A stretch of 5,269 nucleotides of DNA from Verrucomicrobiia bacterium (GCA_947460915.1 CANHKJ010000223.1:1-5269); one strand, 5' to 3'; positions 1-5,269 are shown, numbered from the stretch's first letter. Numbers and translations: made by a program. The notes: generated from the letters alone by a model not told the origin.

Positions 1-278
1 CCCGCCTTGCGAATCGCCTTCGCGATCGGAGCCAGTGCCGCAGCTTGCTCGTCTGACCACAAGCCCGTGCAGCCCGGAGAGATCCGTCCCTCGGGGGCAA
101 CAGCTGTCGCTTCCACCACTACCAATCCGGCTCCACCGCGAGCCAAGGTTGTGTAATGCGCGTCATGCCAATCATTGGCTACGCCATCCACGGCCATGTA
201 TTGACACATCGGCGGAATCCCGATGCGATTGCGTAAAGTAAGGCTCTTGAGGCTATATGGAGAAAAAAGTGAGGACAT
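1..278 (-). CDS. Old Yellow Enzyme-family NADH:flavin oxidoreductase, N-terminal part (cut by left edge)
   Basis: Ninety-two codons read leftwards from an ATG at 278 and run off the window without a stop. The protein starts MSSLFSPYSLKSLTLRNRI, the usual opening of the FMN-binding TIM barrel of Old Yellow Enzymes. It continues with PPMCQYMAVDGVANDWH (residues 22-38), an ARGGAGLVVVEATAV strand (46-60) and EGRISPGCTGLWSDEQ (63-78). Cys25 and Tyr27 in the MCQY motif match the flavin-contacting pair of the YqjM-like class, in which the cysteine tunes FMN redox potential. Family members use NAD(P)H to reduce activated C=C bonds of enones and similar compounds in the cytoplasm; the natural substrate is usually unknown. 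The catalytic histidine pair and the rest of the barrel lie outside the window. The start fits the family N-terminus, although an in-frame GTG lies nine codons upstream. No Shine-Dalgarno precedes the ATG. It is divergent from the topoisomerase gene. Confidence 0.9.
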   Translation of the reverse strand, partial: MSSLFSPYSLKSLTLRNRIGIPPMCQYMAVDGVANDWHDAHYTTLARGGAGLVVVEATAVAPEGRISPGCTGLWSDEQAAALAPIAKAIRKA

Positions 279-304
279 GTGTTTCGTGGAAAAAGGAGAA
301 GCCA

Positions 305-333
305 CTCTTACGCGCAATGCCCCGACCTGTCAA
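305..333 (-). promoter_or_regulatory. Probable sigma70-type promoter of the oxidoreductase gene
   Basis: On the minus strand a perfect -35 hexamer TTGACA (333-328) is followed by exactly 17 bases and then TAAGAG (310-305), a -10 with three of six consensus matches. Transcription would begin near 298, giving a leader of about 20 bases before the ATG at 278. The -35 and spacing are strong and the -10 is mediocre. This is a sequence-only prediction. Confidence 0.5.
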
Positions 334-353
334 ATCAACTACTCTTATAACAA

Positions 354-366
354 GATCAGACTGATC
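354..366. promoter_or_regulatory. Perfect palindrome GATCAG-A-CTGATC, possible operator
   Basis: Two 6-bp arms in perfect inverted symmetry are separated by one base. The site lies 20 bp upstream of the oxidoreductase -35 box and about 170 bp upstream of the topoisomerase start, in the shared divergent spacer. The position would suit an activator or repressor of the oxidoreductase gene. No U-run follows it, so it is not a terminator. The protein that might bind it cannot be named, and a 13-bp palindrome can arise by chance. Confidence 0.3.
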
Positions 367-449
367 CGCGCGATTAGCCCAATCCGTCAGATTCCCCTAA
401 TAAACGCACCCCAAATCCCCCATCTGCGCCGAGTTTTTAAAAAAAGCGC

Positions 450-524
450 TTGCATTTCCTACGTTTCTGTCCCTAGTCACTTGCTCACCCGTCCGTAACA
501 TCCACCCCTCAAACGCTTTACCAT
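450..524 (+). promoter_or_regulatory. Region with two weak promoter candidates for the topoisomerase gene
   Basis: Candidate A is TTGCAT (450-455), 18 bases, then TAGTCA (474-479), which would give a leader of roughly 50 bases. Candidate B is GTAACA (495-500), 18 bases, then TACCAT (519-524), with four of six matches in each box; transcription would start only a few bases before the ATG at 535. Neither is convincing and they cannot be separated by eye. A T/A-rich stretch at 434-445 lies just upstream of candidate A. Confidence 0.22.
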
Positions 525-534
525 CACTGATTCC

Positions 535-3162
535 ATGGGAAAAATTCTTATCATCGCAGAAAAACCCAGCGTCATGGCAGACCTCAGCCGTGCCCTTTCG
601 AAACCACTTGGAAAGTTTGATAAAGAAGGCTCCGGGCGCGATACATGGTTCGAGAACGACAACGCGATCATCACTTCTGCCGTCGGCCATTTGATCGAAC
701 TGCGCATGCCCACTGGCCCGAATGGCAAGAATCTGCCGTGGAAATTTGATGTGCTCCCTGCGATTCCGCCGAGCTTTGATCTCGACCCCATCGCCGATTC
801 CGAGGCTCGCCTCAAGCAGGTCCTCAAGCTCGCCAAACGCAAGGACGTCAGCGAAATCATCAACGCTTGCGATGCCGGACGCGAAGGTGAACTGATTTTC
901 CAATACATCATCGAATACGGAAAAATCGAAAAACCCGTCAAGCGCCTGTGGATGCAGTCGATGACCCAAAACGCCATTCTCGAAGCCTGGAGCAATCTCC
1001 GCCCGTCCAGCGCCATGCGCAACCTCGCCGATGCCGCCAAGTGCCGCTCCGAGGCTGACTGGCTCGTCGGACTCAATTCCACCCGCGCCCTGACCTGCTT
1101 CCGCTCTCGCCACGGTGGCTTCAACATCACCGCCGCAGGCCGCGTTCAGACTCCCACCCTCTCAATCCTCGCCCAGCGCGAAGCCGAGATCCAAGCCTTT
1201 ATTCCGCAGGCCTATTGGGAAGTCAGCGCCGAGTTTCAGGTCAAGCTCGGAAAATACCCCTCCACCTGGTTCAACGAGTCTTGGAAAAAGGACGAATCCT
1301 ACCCACATTCCAAAGCCGAGCGCATTTGGAACGCCAAAGACGCCGAAGAAATCAAAGCGCGCTGCCTCGGCAAAACCGGAACGGTCTCCGAGGAAACCAA
1401 GCCGCAATCACAAATTTCACCGCAGCTCTACGACCTCACTTCACTCCAGCGCGATGCCTCATCCCGCCTCGGACTCTCCGCCAAGTCCACGTTACAAATC
1501 GCTCAGGCACTCTACGAGAAGCACAAGATGCTCACGTATCCGAGAACGGACTCCAAATACTTGCCCGAGGACTACATCGGTACCGTCCGCACCACCCTCG
1601 GAGATATCAGCAATGGCTTCCCTGCCCTTGCGCCCTATGCCAAAGCCGTTCTCAATGGCAATCAGCCCAACGGCCCACAGCTCACCAAAACCAAGCGTGT
1701 GTTCGATGACAAAAAAGTCAGCGACCACTTTGCCATCATCCCCACCGGCACATTCGCCAAACTCAGCGAAATCGAGGCCAAGGTGTTCGACCTCGTCGCC
1801 AAACGCTTCATCGCCGTATTTTACCCCGCTGCCGAATTTGAACTCACCCGCCGCGTCACCCGCATCAGCCACAGCCCCACGCTAATCGATGCCTTCAAGA
1901 CCGATGGCAAAATCCTCGTCAAACCCGGCTGGATGGAAGTTTATGGCCGCAAAGTCGGCGTCGCCGCCAACAAAGACGAACTCGTCGGCATCACCGCTGG
2001 AGAAAATGCCACAGCCATCGAGGTCGAGGTCAAAGCAGACACCACCAAGCCACCCGCACGATTCAACGAAGCAACCCTGCTCTCCGCCATGGAAGGCGCT
2101 GGCAAATTGCTCGATGACGAAGCCCTCGCCGAAGCCATGTCCGAGCGCGGACTCGGCACACCTGCAACCCGTGCGGCGATCATCGAAGGATTGCTCTCGC
2201 AAAAATATCTCGCTCGCGATGGCCGTGACCTCCACGTCACCGGCAATGGCATGACCCTCATCCGTCTCGTCAAAGAAATGGAAATCGACGGTCTCAGCTC
2301 ACCCTCGCTCACCGGCGATTGGGAATACAAACTGCGCCAAATGGAGCAAGGTCACCTCCGCCGCGATGACTTCATGCACGAGATCGAGGCCTACACCCGC
2401 GAGATCGTTCACAAAGCTCGCACCCATGCCGAAGCCTCCAAAGGCCAAACATTTCCCGACCTCAAGGCCCCCTGCCCTAAGTGCGGCGCGACCGAACTCA
2501 AACAGACCGATGCAACTTTCGAATGCCGCGCTCTCGATTGCAAATTCTCGTTCAAAAAACACATCGCTTCCCGCGAACTCACCATGGACGAGGCACGCGA
2601 ACTCCTGACCAAAGGAATAGTCGGCCCGCTCAGTGGCTTCAAATCCCGCTTCAACAAGCCCTTTGAAGCATCGCTCAAGCTCGACGAAAAATTCAAAATC
2701 AACTTCCAATTCGATAACGACGACGACACCAAAGTCGAACTCACCGAAGACATGCTCATCGGCACTGCCACCCTCAGCGATGGCAAATCCGCCAAAGTTT
2801 ACGCCACCGAGAAAGCCTACTACGTCCCAGCGATCACCACGCCCAAGGACAAAGACGGCCTGCGCATTGGTCGCTCGATTTTGCAAAAAGAACTTCCCGC
2901 CGAGGAAATTCTCAAACTTCTCAGCGAAGGCAAAACCAACCTCCTCAAAGGCTTTGTCTCGAACAAAACCAAGCGCAAGTTTGATGCCTTCCTGATGCTC
3001 GATCCAAAGAGCTACAAGATCGCCTTCGACTTCCCACCTCGCGAGCCACGCGTTCCAAAAATAGCCGCCGCCACAACCGGCGAAGAAGGCGAACCCAAAG
3101 CCCCCGCAGCCAAAAAAGCCGCGAAAAAGGCCGCCAAGAAAGCAGCGAAGAAAAAGCCGTAG
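535..3162 (+). CDS. topB: Type IA DNA topoisomerase, topoisomerase III-like, with extended C-terminus
   Basis: This 875-residue cytoplasmic enzyme cuts one DNA strand through a 5'-phosphotyrosine bond and passes another strand through, relaxing negative supercoils or unlinking recombination and replication intermediates. The Toprim domain (about 3-135) has Glu9 in AEKPS and the acidic motif DAGREGE (113-119). The central domains carry WLVGLNSTRA (176-185), GRVQTPTL (202-209), the active-site motif LTYPRTDS with catalytic Tyr335, and GLGTPATRAAI (539-549). A four-cysteine zinc ribbon follows (Cys647, 650, 664, 669). Two C-terminal topoisomerase repeats of the Toprim_Crpt type come next (about 679-727 and 784-835), then an acidic patch and an AAKK tail. 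Many TopB proteins are about 650-730 residues, so the excess is C-terminal. DAGREGE has Gly115 where E. coli enzymes have a second Asp; from memory this occurs in Bacillus-type TopB too. The ATG at 535 starts directly at the Toprim strand; no Shine-Dalgarno is visible. The enzyme class is secure, while the symbol topB is the closest family name. Confidence 0.93.
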   Translation: MGKILIIAEKPSVMADLSRALSKPLGKFDKEGSGRDTWFENDNAIITSAVGHLIELRMPTGPNGKNLPWKFDVLPAIPPSFDLDPIADSEARLKQVLKLAKRKDVSEIINACDAGREGELIFQYIIEYGKIEKPVKRLWMQSMTQNAILEAWSNLRPSSAMRNLADAAKCRSEADWLVGLNSTRALTCFRSRHGGFNITAAGRVQTPTLSILAQREAEIQAFIPQAYWEVSAEFQVKLGKYPSTWFNESWKKDESYPHSKAERIWNAKDAEEIKARCLGKTGTVSEETKPQSQISPQLYDLTSLQRDASSRLGLSAKSTLQIAQALYEKHKMLTYPRTDSKYLPEDYIGTVRTTLGDISNGFPALAPYAKAVLNGNQPNGPQLTKTKRVFDDKKVSDHFAIIPTGTFAKLSEIEAKVFDLVAKRFIAVFYPAAEFELTRRVTRISHSPTLIDAFKTDGKILVKPGWMEVYGRKVGVAANKDELVGITAGENATAIEVEVKADTTKPPARFNEATLLSAMEGAGKLLDDEALAEAMSERGLGTPATRAAIIEGLLSQKYLARDGRDLHVTGNGMTLIRLVKEMEIDGLSSPSLTGDWEYKLRQMEQGHLRRDDFMHEIEAYTREIVHKARTHAEASKGQTFPDLKAPCPKCGATELKQTDATFECRALDCKFSFKKHIASRELTMDEARELLTKGIVGPLSGFKSRFNKPFEASLKLDEKFKINFQFDNDDDTKVELTEDMLIGTATLSDGKSAKVYATEKAYYVPAITTPKDKDGLRIGRSILQKELPAEEILKLLSEGKTNLLKGFVSNKTKRKFDAFLMLDPKSYKIAFDFPPREPRVPKIAAATTGEEGEPKAPAAKKAAKKAAKKAAKKKP
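3106..3153 (+). repeat. Four in-frame AAKK repeats at the topoisomerase C-terminus
   Basis: Codons 858-873 encode four perfect Ala-Ala-Lys-Lys units in tandem, followed by Lys-Pro and the stop. The 12-base units differ at several synonymous third positions (GCA/GCC/GCG and AAA/AAG), so the repetition is kept at protein level and is not a fresh DNA duplication. Such tails resemble the C-terminus of histone H1 and are likely to bind DNA through charge; that role is inferred. Confidence 0.85.
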
Positions 3163-3526
3163 GCGCCGCAGTCCCGCGCAGCGACTATGACCACTGCGTT
3201 TCCTTGCGTTTCGTCATTGAATGATCCTGTCGGCAACAATAATATCTCTACCTAAATCGATTCTATTCCGCTACCTGTTCATTCTTTTGCTACAGGCCTT
3301 ATACCGCATAATTTTTGTTTTTCAGATCATCCGCAACAGTCAAAGGCTTATCCGATTCATTACCAGTTGGATTGCAATAGGCTAGATGACCCTGACGATC
3401 GTTATCTCTACTCGCAGATACAGGATTGAATGCATCTAACTGCTTCATCCTAAAGTATTAAAATTTCCCTTTTGCGAGTTCTGCGTTTTCTCGCGGTTGA
3501 AAAAATCACATCTCTCAGCGCACAAC
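3163..3526. other. Convergent intergenic spacer, no convincing gene
   Basis: This stretch lies between the topoisomerase stop and the ilvC terminator and looks more AT-rich than the flanking genes. No tRNA, conserved RNA fold or recognisable protein remnant was seen. It contains a weak 49-codon minus-strand ORF (3299-3448, listed separately), a 9-base direct repeat TATCTCTAC (around 3243 and 3404), and a short inverted repeat GCGAG/CTCGC (around 3475-3495). No intrinsic terminator lies immediately after the topoisomerase stop, so its transcript may run on to the hairpin at 3527-3564. Confidence 0.6.
3299..3448 (-). CDS. Possible small ORF of 49 residues, unknown function
   Basis: An ATG at 3448 opens a 49-codon frame ending in TAA at 3301-3299. 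The product begins MKQLDAFNPVSASRDNDRQ and ends in DDLKNKNYAV. It is hydrophilic, with one Cys (residue 25), no signal peptide and no membrane segment. I do not recognise it. It lies downstream of ilvC on the same strand but beyond the ilvC terminator, so it would need its own promoter, and none is clear. An AGG abuts the ATG, too close to act as a ribosome site. Amino acid composition is plausible for a protein, but codons are more AT-rich than in neighbouring genes. It may be a decayed gene fragment or chance. Confidence 0.2.
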   Translation of the reverse strand: MKQLDAFNPVSASRDNDRQGHLAYCNPTGNESDKPLTVADDLKNKNYAV

Positions 3527-3564
3527 AAAAAAGCCGATCTTCTTGCGAAGACCGGCTTTTTTTT
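3527..3564 (-). terminator. Rho-independent terminator of ilvC, usable from both sides
   Basis: Ten-base arms at 3533-3542 and 3547-3556 form a hairpin with a four-base loop, flanked by A6 on the left and T8 on the right. Read on the minus strand, all ten pairs form (one is G-U), the loop is GCAA (a stable GNRA type), and six U residues follow; it begins 17 bases after the ilvC stop. Read on the plus strand, the G-U becomes an A-C mismatch, but eight U residues follow, so it could also stop transcripts from the convergent topoisomerase gene. Confidence 0.9.
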
Positions 3565-3581
3565 AAACGCTGAAGTAAGGA

Positions 3582-4628
3582 TTACTTGGAGTCAGCGATG
3601 AAGCTTGCTTGAGCAGCGCCTTTGGCGATTTTCTTGCTCTTGATCCAGCTCATTTGACCGCGGAGACGCTCACCCACTTTTTCAATCGGATGGGCAGCCT
3701 CAGCTTTGCGGATGGCGTTGAAGTTTTTGTTACCACCGGCGAACTCTTTGGTCCACTCTTTGGCAAACTTGCCGTCTTCGATGGCCTTGAGCTGCTTGCG
3801 CATGCGCTCTTTCACCGACTTGTCGATGATTTTTGGACCAACGGTCACGTCGCCGTATTCGGCTGTTTCGGAAACCGAGAAGCGCATACCAGCGATGCCT
3901 TGCTCGTTCATCAAGTCAACGATCAGTTTCAGCTCATGCAAGCACTCGAAGTATGCCATTTCGGGTTGATATCCGGCTTCTACCAGCACTTCGAATCCAG
4001 CTTTCACCAGAGCGGAAGCACCGCCGCAGAGAACGCACTGCTCACCGAAGAGGTCCGTTACGGTTTCTTCACGGAAGTTGGTTTCAAACACACCGGCGCG
4101 GGTGCAACCTACGCCGCGAGCCCATGCAAGAGCGGTTTCTTTGGCTTTGCCTGAAGCATCGTTGTGAACAGCGATCAAGCCGGGAACACCTTTGCCATTG
4201 ACGAACTGCGAGCGCACCGTGTGGCCAGGGCCTTTGGGAGCTACCATGATCACGTCGATTTCTTTCGGTGGAGTGATGGTTTTGAAGTGAACAGCGAAAC
4301 CGTGGGAGAACAACAAGGTCTTGCCTTTGGTGAGGTTCTTCTCGATGTCCTTGGCGTAAACCGAAGGAACTACGGTGTCGGGAGTAGCGACGAAAATCAC
4401 GTCAGCAGCTTTCACCGCATCAGCGGTTTCCATGACCTCGAAGCCGAGCTTCTTAGCAACTTCCCAGGATTTGGATTTTTTGTAGAGACCAATGATGACC
4501 TTCAGGCCACTGTCTTTCAGGTTCAATGCGTGAGCATGTCCTTGTGAACCAAAGCCGATCACGGCGAGGGTTTTCTTTTTCAACGGTGCGAGCGAGGCGT
4601 CTTTGTTGGTATAAATTTTAGCGGCCAT
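3582..4628 (-). CDS. ilvC: Ketol-acid reductoisomerase (class I), branched-chain amino acid synthesis
   Basis: This 348-residue cytoplasmic enzyme converts 2-acetolactate or 2-aceto-2-hydroxybutyrate to the dihydroxy acids on the way to valine, leucine and isoleucine, by Mg-dependent alkyl migration and NAD(P)H reduction. The N-terminal Rossmann domain has GFGSQGHAHA (25-34) and a cofactor loop around KKSKSW (50-55), whose serines suggest NADPH. SHGFAVHF (108-115, His109) and VAPKGPGHTVR (129-139, Lys132) are catalytic or structural signatures. The all-helical domain carries the metal ligands Asp192 and Glu196 in TDLFGEQ, Glu228 and Glu232 in FECLHELK, and SVSETAEYG (251-259) at the substrate site. 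Length matches class I (about 330-350) rather than the long class II form. The ATG at 4628 gives MAAKIYTNKDA, the usual N-terminus; an in-frame GTG at 4664 would add 12 unlikely residues. Neither start has a Shine-Dalgarno. No ilvB, ilvN or leuA is adjacent, so the gene appears monocistronic. Confidence 0.97.
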   Translation of the reverse strand: MAAKIYTNKDASLAPLKKKTLAVIGFGSQGHAHALNLKDSGLKVIIGLYKKSKSWEVAKKLGFEVMETADAVKAADVIFVATPDTVVPSVYAKDIEKNLTKGKTLLFSHGFAVHFKTITPPKEIDVIMVAPKGPGHTVRSQFVNGKGVPGLIAVHNDASGKAKETALAWARGVGCTRAGVFETNFREETVTDLFGEQCVLCGGASALVKAGFEVLVEAGYQPEMAYFECLHELKLIVDLMNEQGIAGMRFSVSETAEYGDVTVGPKIIDKSVKERMRKQLKAIEDGKFAKEWTKEFAGGNKNFNAIRKAEAAHPIEKVGERLRGQMSWIKSKKIAKGAAQASFIADSK

Positions 4629-4691
4629 AGTGGTGGTATTCGTGTCGGTAAATCGGCCGTTCACTCACGTCAGAAAAAACGGCGGACGCGC

Positions 4692-4720
4692 AAACTGCCA
4701 AGAAAATGACAATGCGTCAA
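4692..4720 (-). promoter_or_regulatory. Tentative ilvC promoter
   Basis: On the minus strand TTGACG (4720-4715, five of six matches to the -35 consensus) is followed by 17 bases and CAGTTT (4697-4692), a poor -10. Transcription would start near 4685, giving a leader of about 57 bases before the ATG at 4628. The -35 overlaps one copy of a repeated TGACGCA motif. A weak -10 would fit a gene needing an activator, but this is a guess. Confidence 0.3.
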
Positions 4721-4735
4721 GATTTTGCTGCGTCA
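4707..4735. promoter_or_regulatory. Repeated TGACGCA motif upstream of ilvC, possible regulator site
   Basis: Two identical 7-base copies, TGCGTCA on the plus strand at 4713-4719 and 4729-4735, are spaced 16 bases start to start. The left copy is also half of an inverted repeat TGAC-N5-GTCA (4707-4719). These sites overlap and lie just upstream of the candidate ilvC -35 box, where a transcription factor could act. No known regulator consensus was matched. Confidence 0.3.
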
Positions 4736-4797
4736 GATTTGTGCATTTTTCGATGATTTTCCGAACAGAGCCACCATAATCAACCCACCTTTGCTCT

Positions 4798-4825
4798 TTG
4801 ATATCGCATTTTTGGGATGTATTTT
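4798..4825 (+). promoter_or_regulatory. Candidate promoter P1 of the Wzz-like gene
   Basis: TTGATA (4798-4803, five of six) is followed by 16 bases and TATTTT (4820-4825, four of six). Transcription would begin near 4832, leaving a leader of about 70 bases before the ATG at 4904. By consensus score this is the better of two candidates for the gene. Confidence 0.4.
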
Positions 4826-4868
4826 TTTCAACCCCCATCAAACATGCTCATTCTGTGCCGCTTTTCGA

Positions 4869-4897
4869 TTGTCATCAGCCCGAAAAATCTCTAGCTT
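4869..4897 (+). promoter_or_regulatory. Candidate promoter P2 of the Wzz-like gene, would give a leaderless mRNA
   Basis: TTGTCA (4869-4874, five of six) is followed by exactly 17 bases and TAGCTT (4892-4897, matching the TANNNT core). Only six bases separate the -10 from the ATG at 4904, so the transcript would start at or next to the start codon. This agrees with the absence of a Shine-Dalgarno sequence but competes with the P1 candidate upstream. Confidence 0.3.
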
Positions 4898-4903
4898 AGC
4901 CCA

Positions 4904-5269
4904 ATGAGCAACGAAGAGATTGCGCCATCTAGAACAATGAATGCAGACGCGTCTTTTCGCCCTCTAGCAGGCAAATGGACGAAACAATTGTTCGTCACAT
5001 CGCTGCTAGTAGGTCCAGCCATCGGACTATTTGTGGCATCCACCTTGTTTTATCTTGCTCCGAAGAAATACGCGTCGCATGCAGAACTGCATTACTCGTC
5101 AATCGACGCTGAGCAAAAAATTTCCTCAGAAATGCTCCAGGCCGAGCTGAAAAAAATCAACGATCCTCGGTTATTTGCGGAGACCATCGAGATTCTCAAA
5201 TCCCTTTACAAAGACAGCACTGTTCCGCCAGAGCTCACCACCGACATCAAGGGATCAATCATTACCATA
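4904..5269 (+). CDS. Probable Wzz-like polysaccharide chain-length/co-polymerase protein, N-terminal part (cut by right edge)
   Basis: An ATG at 4904 opens 122 codons that reach the window end without a stop. A short cytoplasmic N-terminus (about 1-28, with KWTKQ before the membrane) leads into one hydrophobic segment (about 29-52, FVTSLLVGPAIGLFVASTLF and on). Then comes PKKYASHAELHYS (53-65), the point where Wzz-domain proteins leave the membrane and begin their first strand with P-x-x-Y-x-S/A. The following part is helical and charged (DAEQKISSEMLQAELKKI, 69-86), then a helix with IEILKSLYK and a strand ending GSIITI, in line with the outer-compartment domain of chain-length determinants and BY-kinase adaptors. 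These inner-membrane proteins set the length of O-antigen, capsule or exopolysaccharide. The assignment rests on topology and pattern only, and the second membrane helix and any kinase domain are beyond the edge. It diverges from ilvC and may open a polysaccharide locus. No Shine-Dalgarno. Confidence 0.55.
   Translation, partial: MSNEEIAPSRTMNADASFRPLAGKWTKQLFVTSLLVGPAIGLFVASTLFYLAPKKYASHAELHYSSIDAEQKISSEMLQAELKKINDPRLFAETIEILKSLYKDSTVPPELTTDIKGSIITI

Noticed and set aside
35..241. Plus-strand 68-codon ORF
   Set aside because: It lies wholly antisense to the clearly recognisable oxidoreductase N-terminus and its product is an arginine- and proline-rich shadow.
346..351. TATAAC as a plus-strand -10 for the topoisomerase
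   Set aside because: No -35-like hexamer lies 16-18 bases upstream and it is almost 190 bases from the start codon.
223..498. Plus-strand 91-codon ORF
   Set aside because: It overlaps the oxidoreductase start and the divergent promoter region, has no ribosome site and no family pattern.
397..1113. Minus-strand 238-codon ORF opposite the topoisomerase gene
   Set aside because: It mirrors conserved Toprim codons; its length follows from the codon bias of the sense gene. The same holds for other antisense frames across 477-3239.
3475..3495. GCGAG/CTCGC inverted repeat as a terminator
   Set aside because: The stem is only five pairs with an 11-base loop and no U-run directly after it.
3609..4154. 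Plus-strand 181-codon ORF opposite ilvC
   Set aside because: It is antisense to strongly conserved reductoisomerase motifs. The other frames in 3706-4547 are rejected for the same reason.
4629..4664. Upstream GTG start for ilvC adding 12 residues
   Set aside because: The added residues (NGRFTDTNTTT) are not typical of the family, while MAAKIYTNKDA at the internal ATG is.
4725..4907. Plus-strand 60-codon ORF ending at the Wzz-like start
   Set aside because: It covers the promoter candidates, is rich in Phe and Cys, has no ribosome site, and looks like open AT-rich spacer.

Overview
The window holds two partial and two complete protein genes in an ordinary chromosomal arrangement. From left to right: the N-terminal part of an Old Yellow Enzyme-type flavin oxidoreductase (minus strand, cut by the left edge); a complete type IA DNA topoisomerase of the topoisomerase III kind (plus); a convergent intergenic stretch ending in a strong hairpin terminator; ketol-acid reductoisomerase ilvC (minus); and the N-terminus of a probable Wzz-like polysaccharide chain-length or co-polymerase protein (plus, cut by the right edge). 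I saw no tRNA, rRNA, CRISPR array, insertion sequence or phage gene.

Organism: a bacterium with moderately GC-rich coding DNA and more AT-rich spacers. None of the four main genes has a recognisable Shine-Dalgarno sequence. The topoisomerase ends in a lysine/alanine tail, and the reductoisomerase resembles, from memory, proteins of the Planctomycetes-Verrucomicrobia-Chlamydiae group. Verrucomicrobiota is my best guess, but this is inference and not proven here.

Layout: 1-278 oxidoreductase (minus). 279-534 is a divergent promoter region with a good TTGACA promoter for the oxidoreductase and a perfect 6-bp palindrome. 535-3162 topoisomerase. 3163-3581 is a convergent spacer with one weak 49-codon ORF and the ilvC terminator, which can also work from the topoisomerase side. 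3582-4628 ilvC. 4629-4903 is a second divergent promoter region with tandem TGACGCA repeats near a possible ilvC promoter and two candidate promoters for the gene to the right. 4904-5269 is the start of the Wzz-like gene.

The genes do not form one pathway. They act in flavin-dependent reduction, DNA topology, branched-chain amino acid synthesis and probably envelope polysaccharide assembly, and each appears to be transcribed on its own. I found no convincing new defence or mobile system. The points most worth a second look are the topoisomerase C-terminus (a cysteine-free second repeat unit plus a histone H1-like tail), the lack of Shine-Dalgarno sites with one possibly leaderless gene, and the repeats upstream of ilvC.
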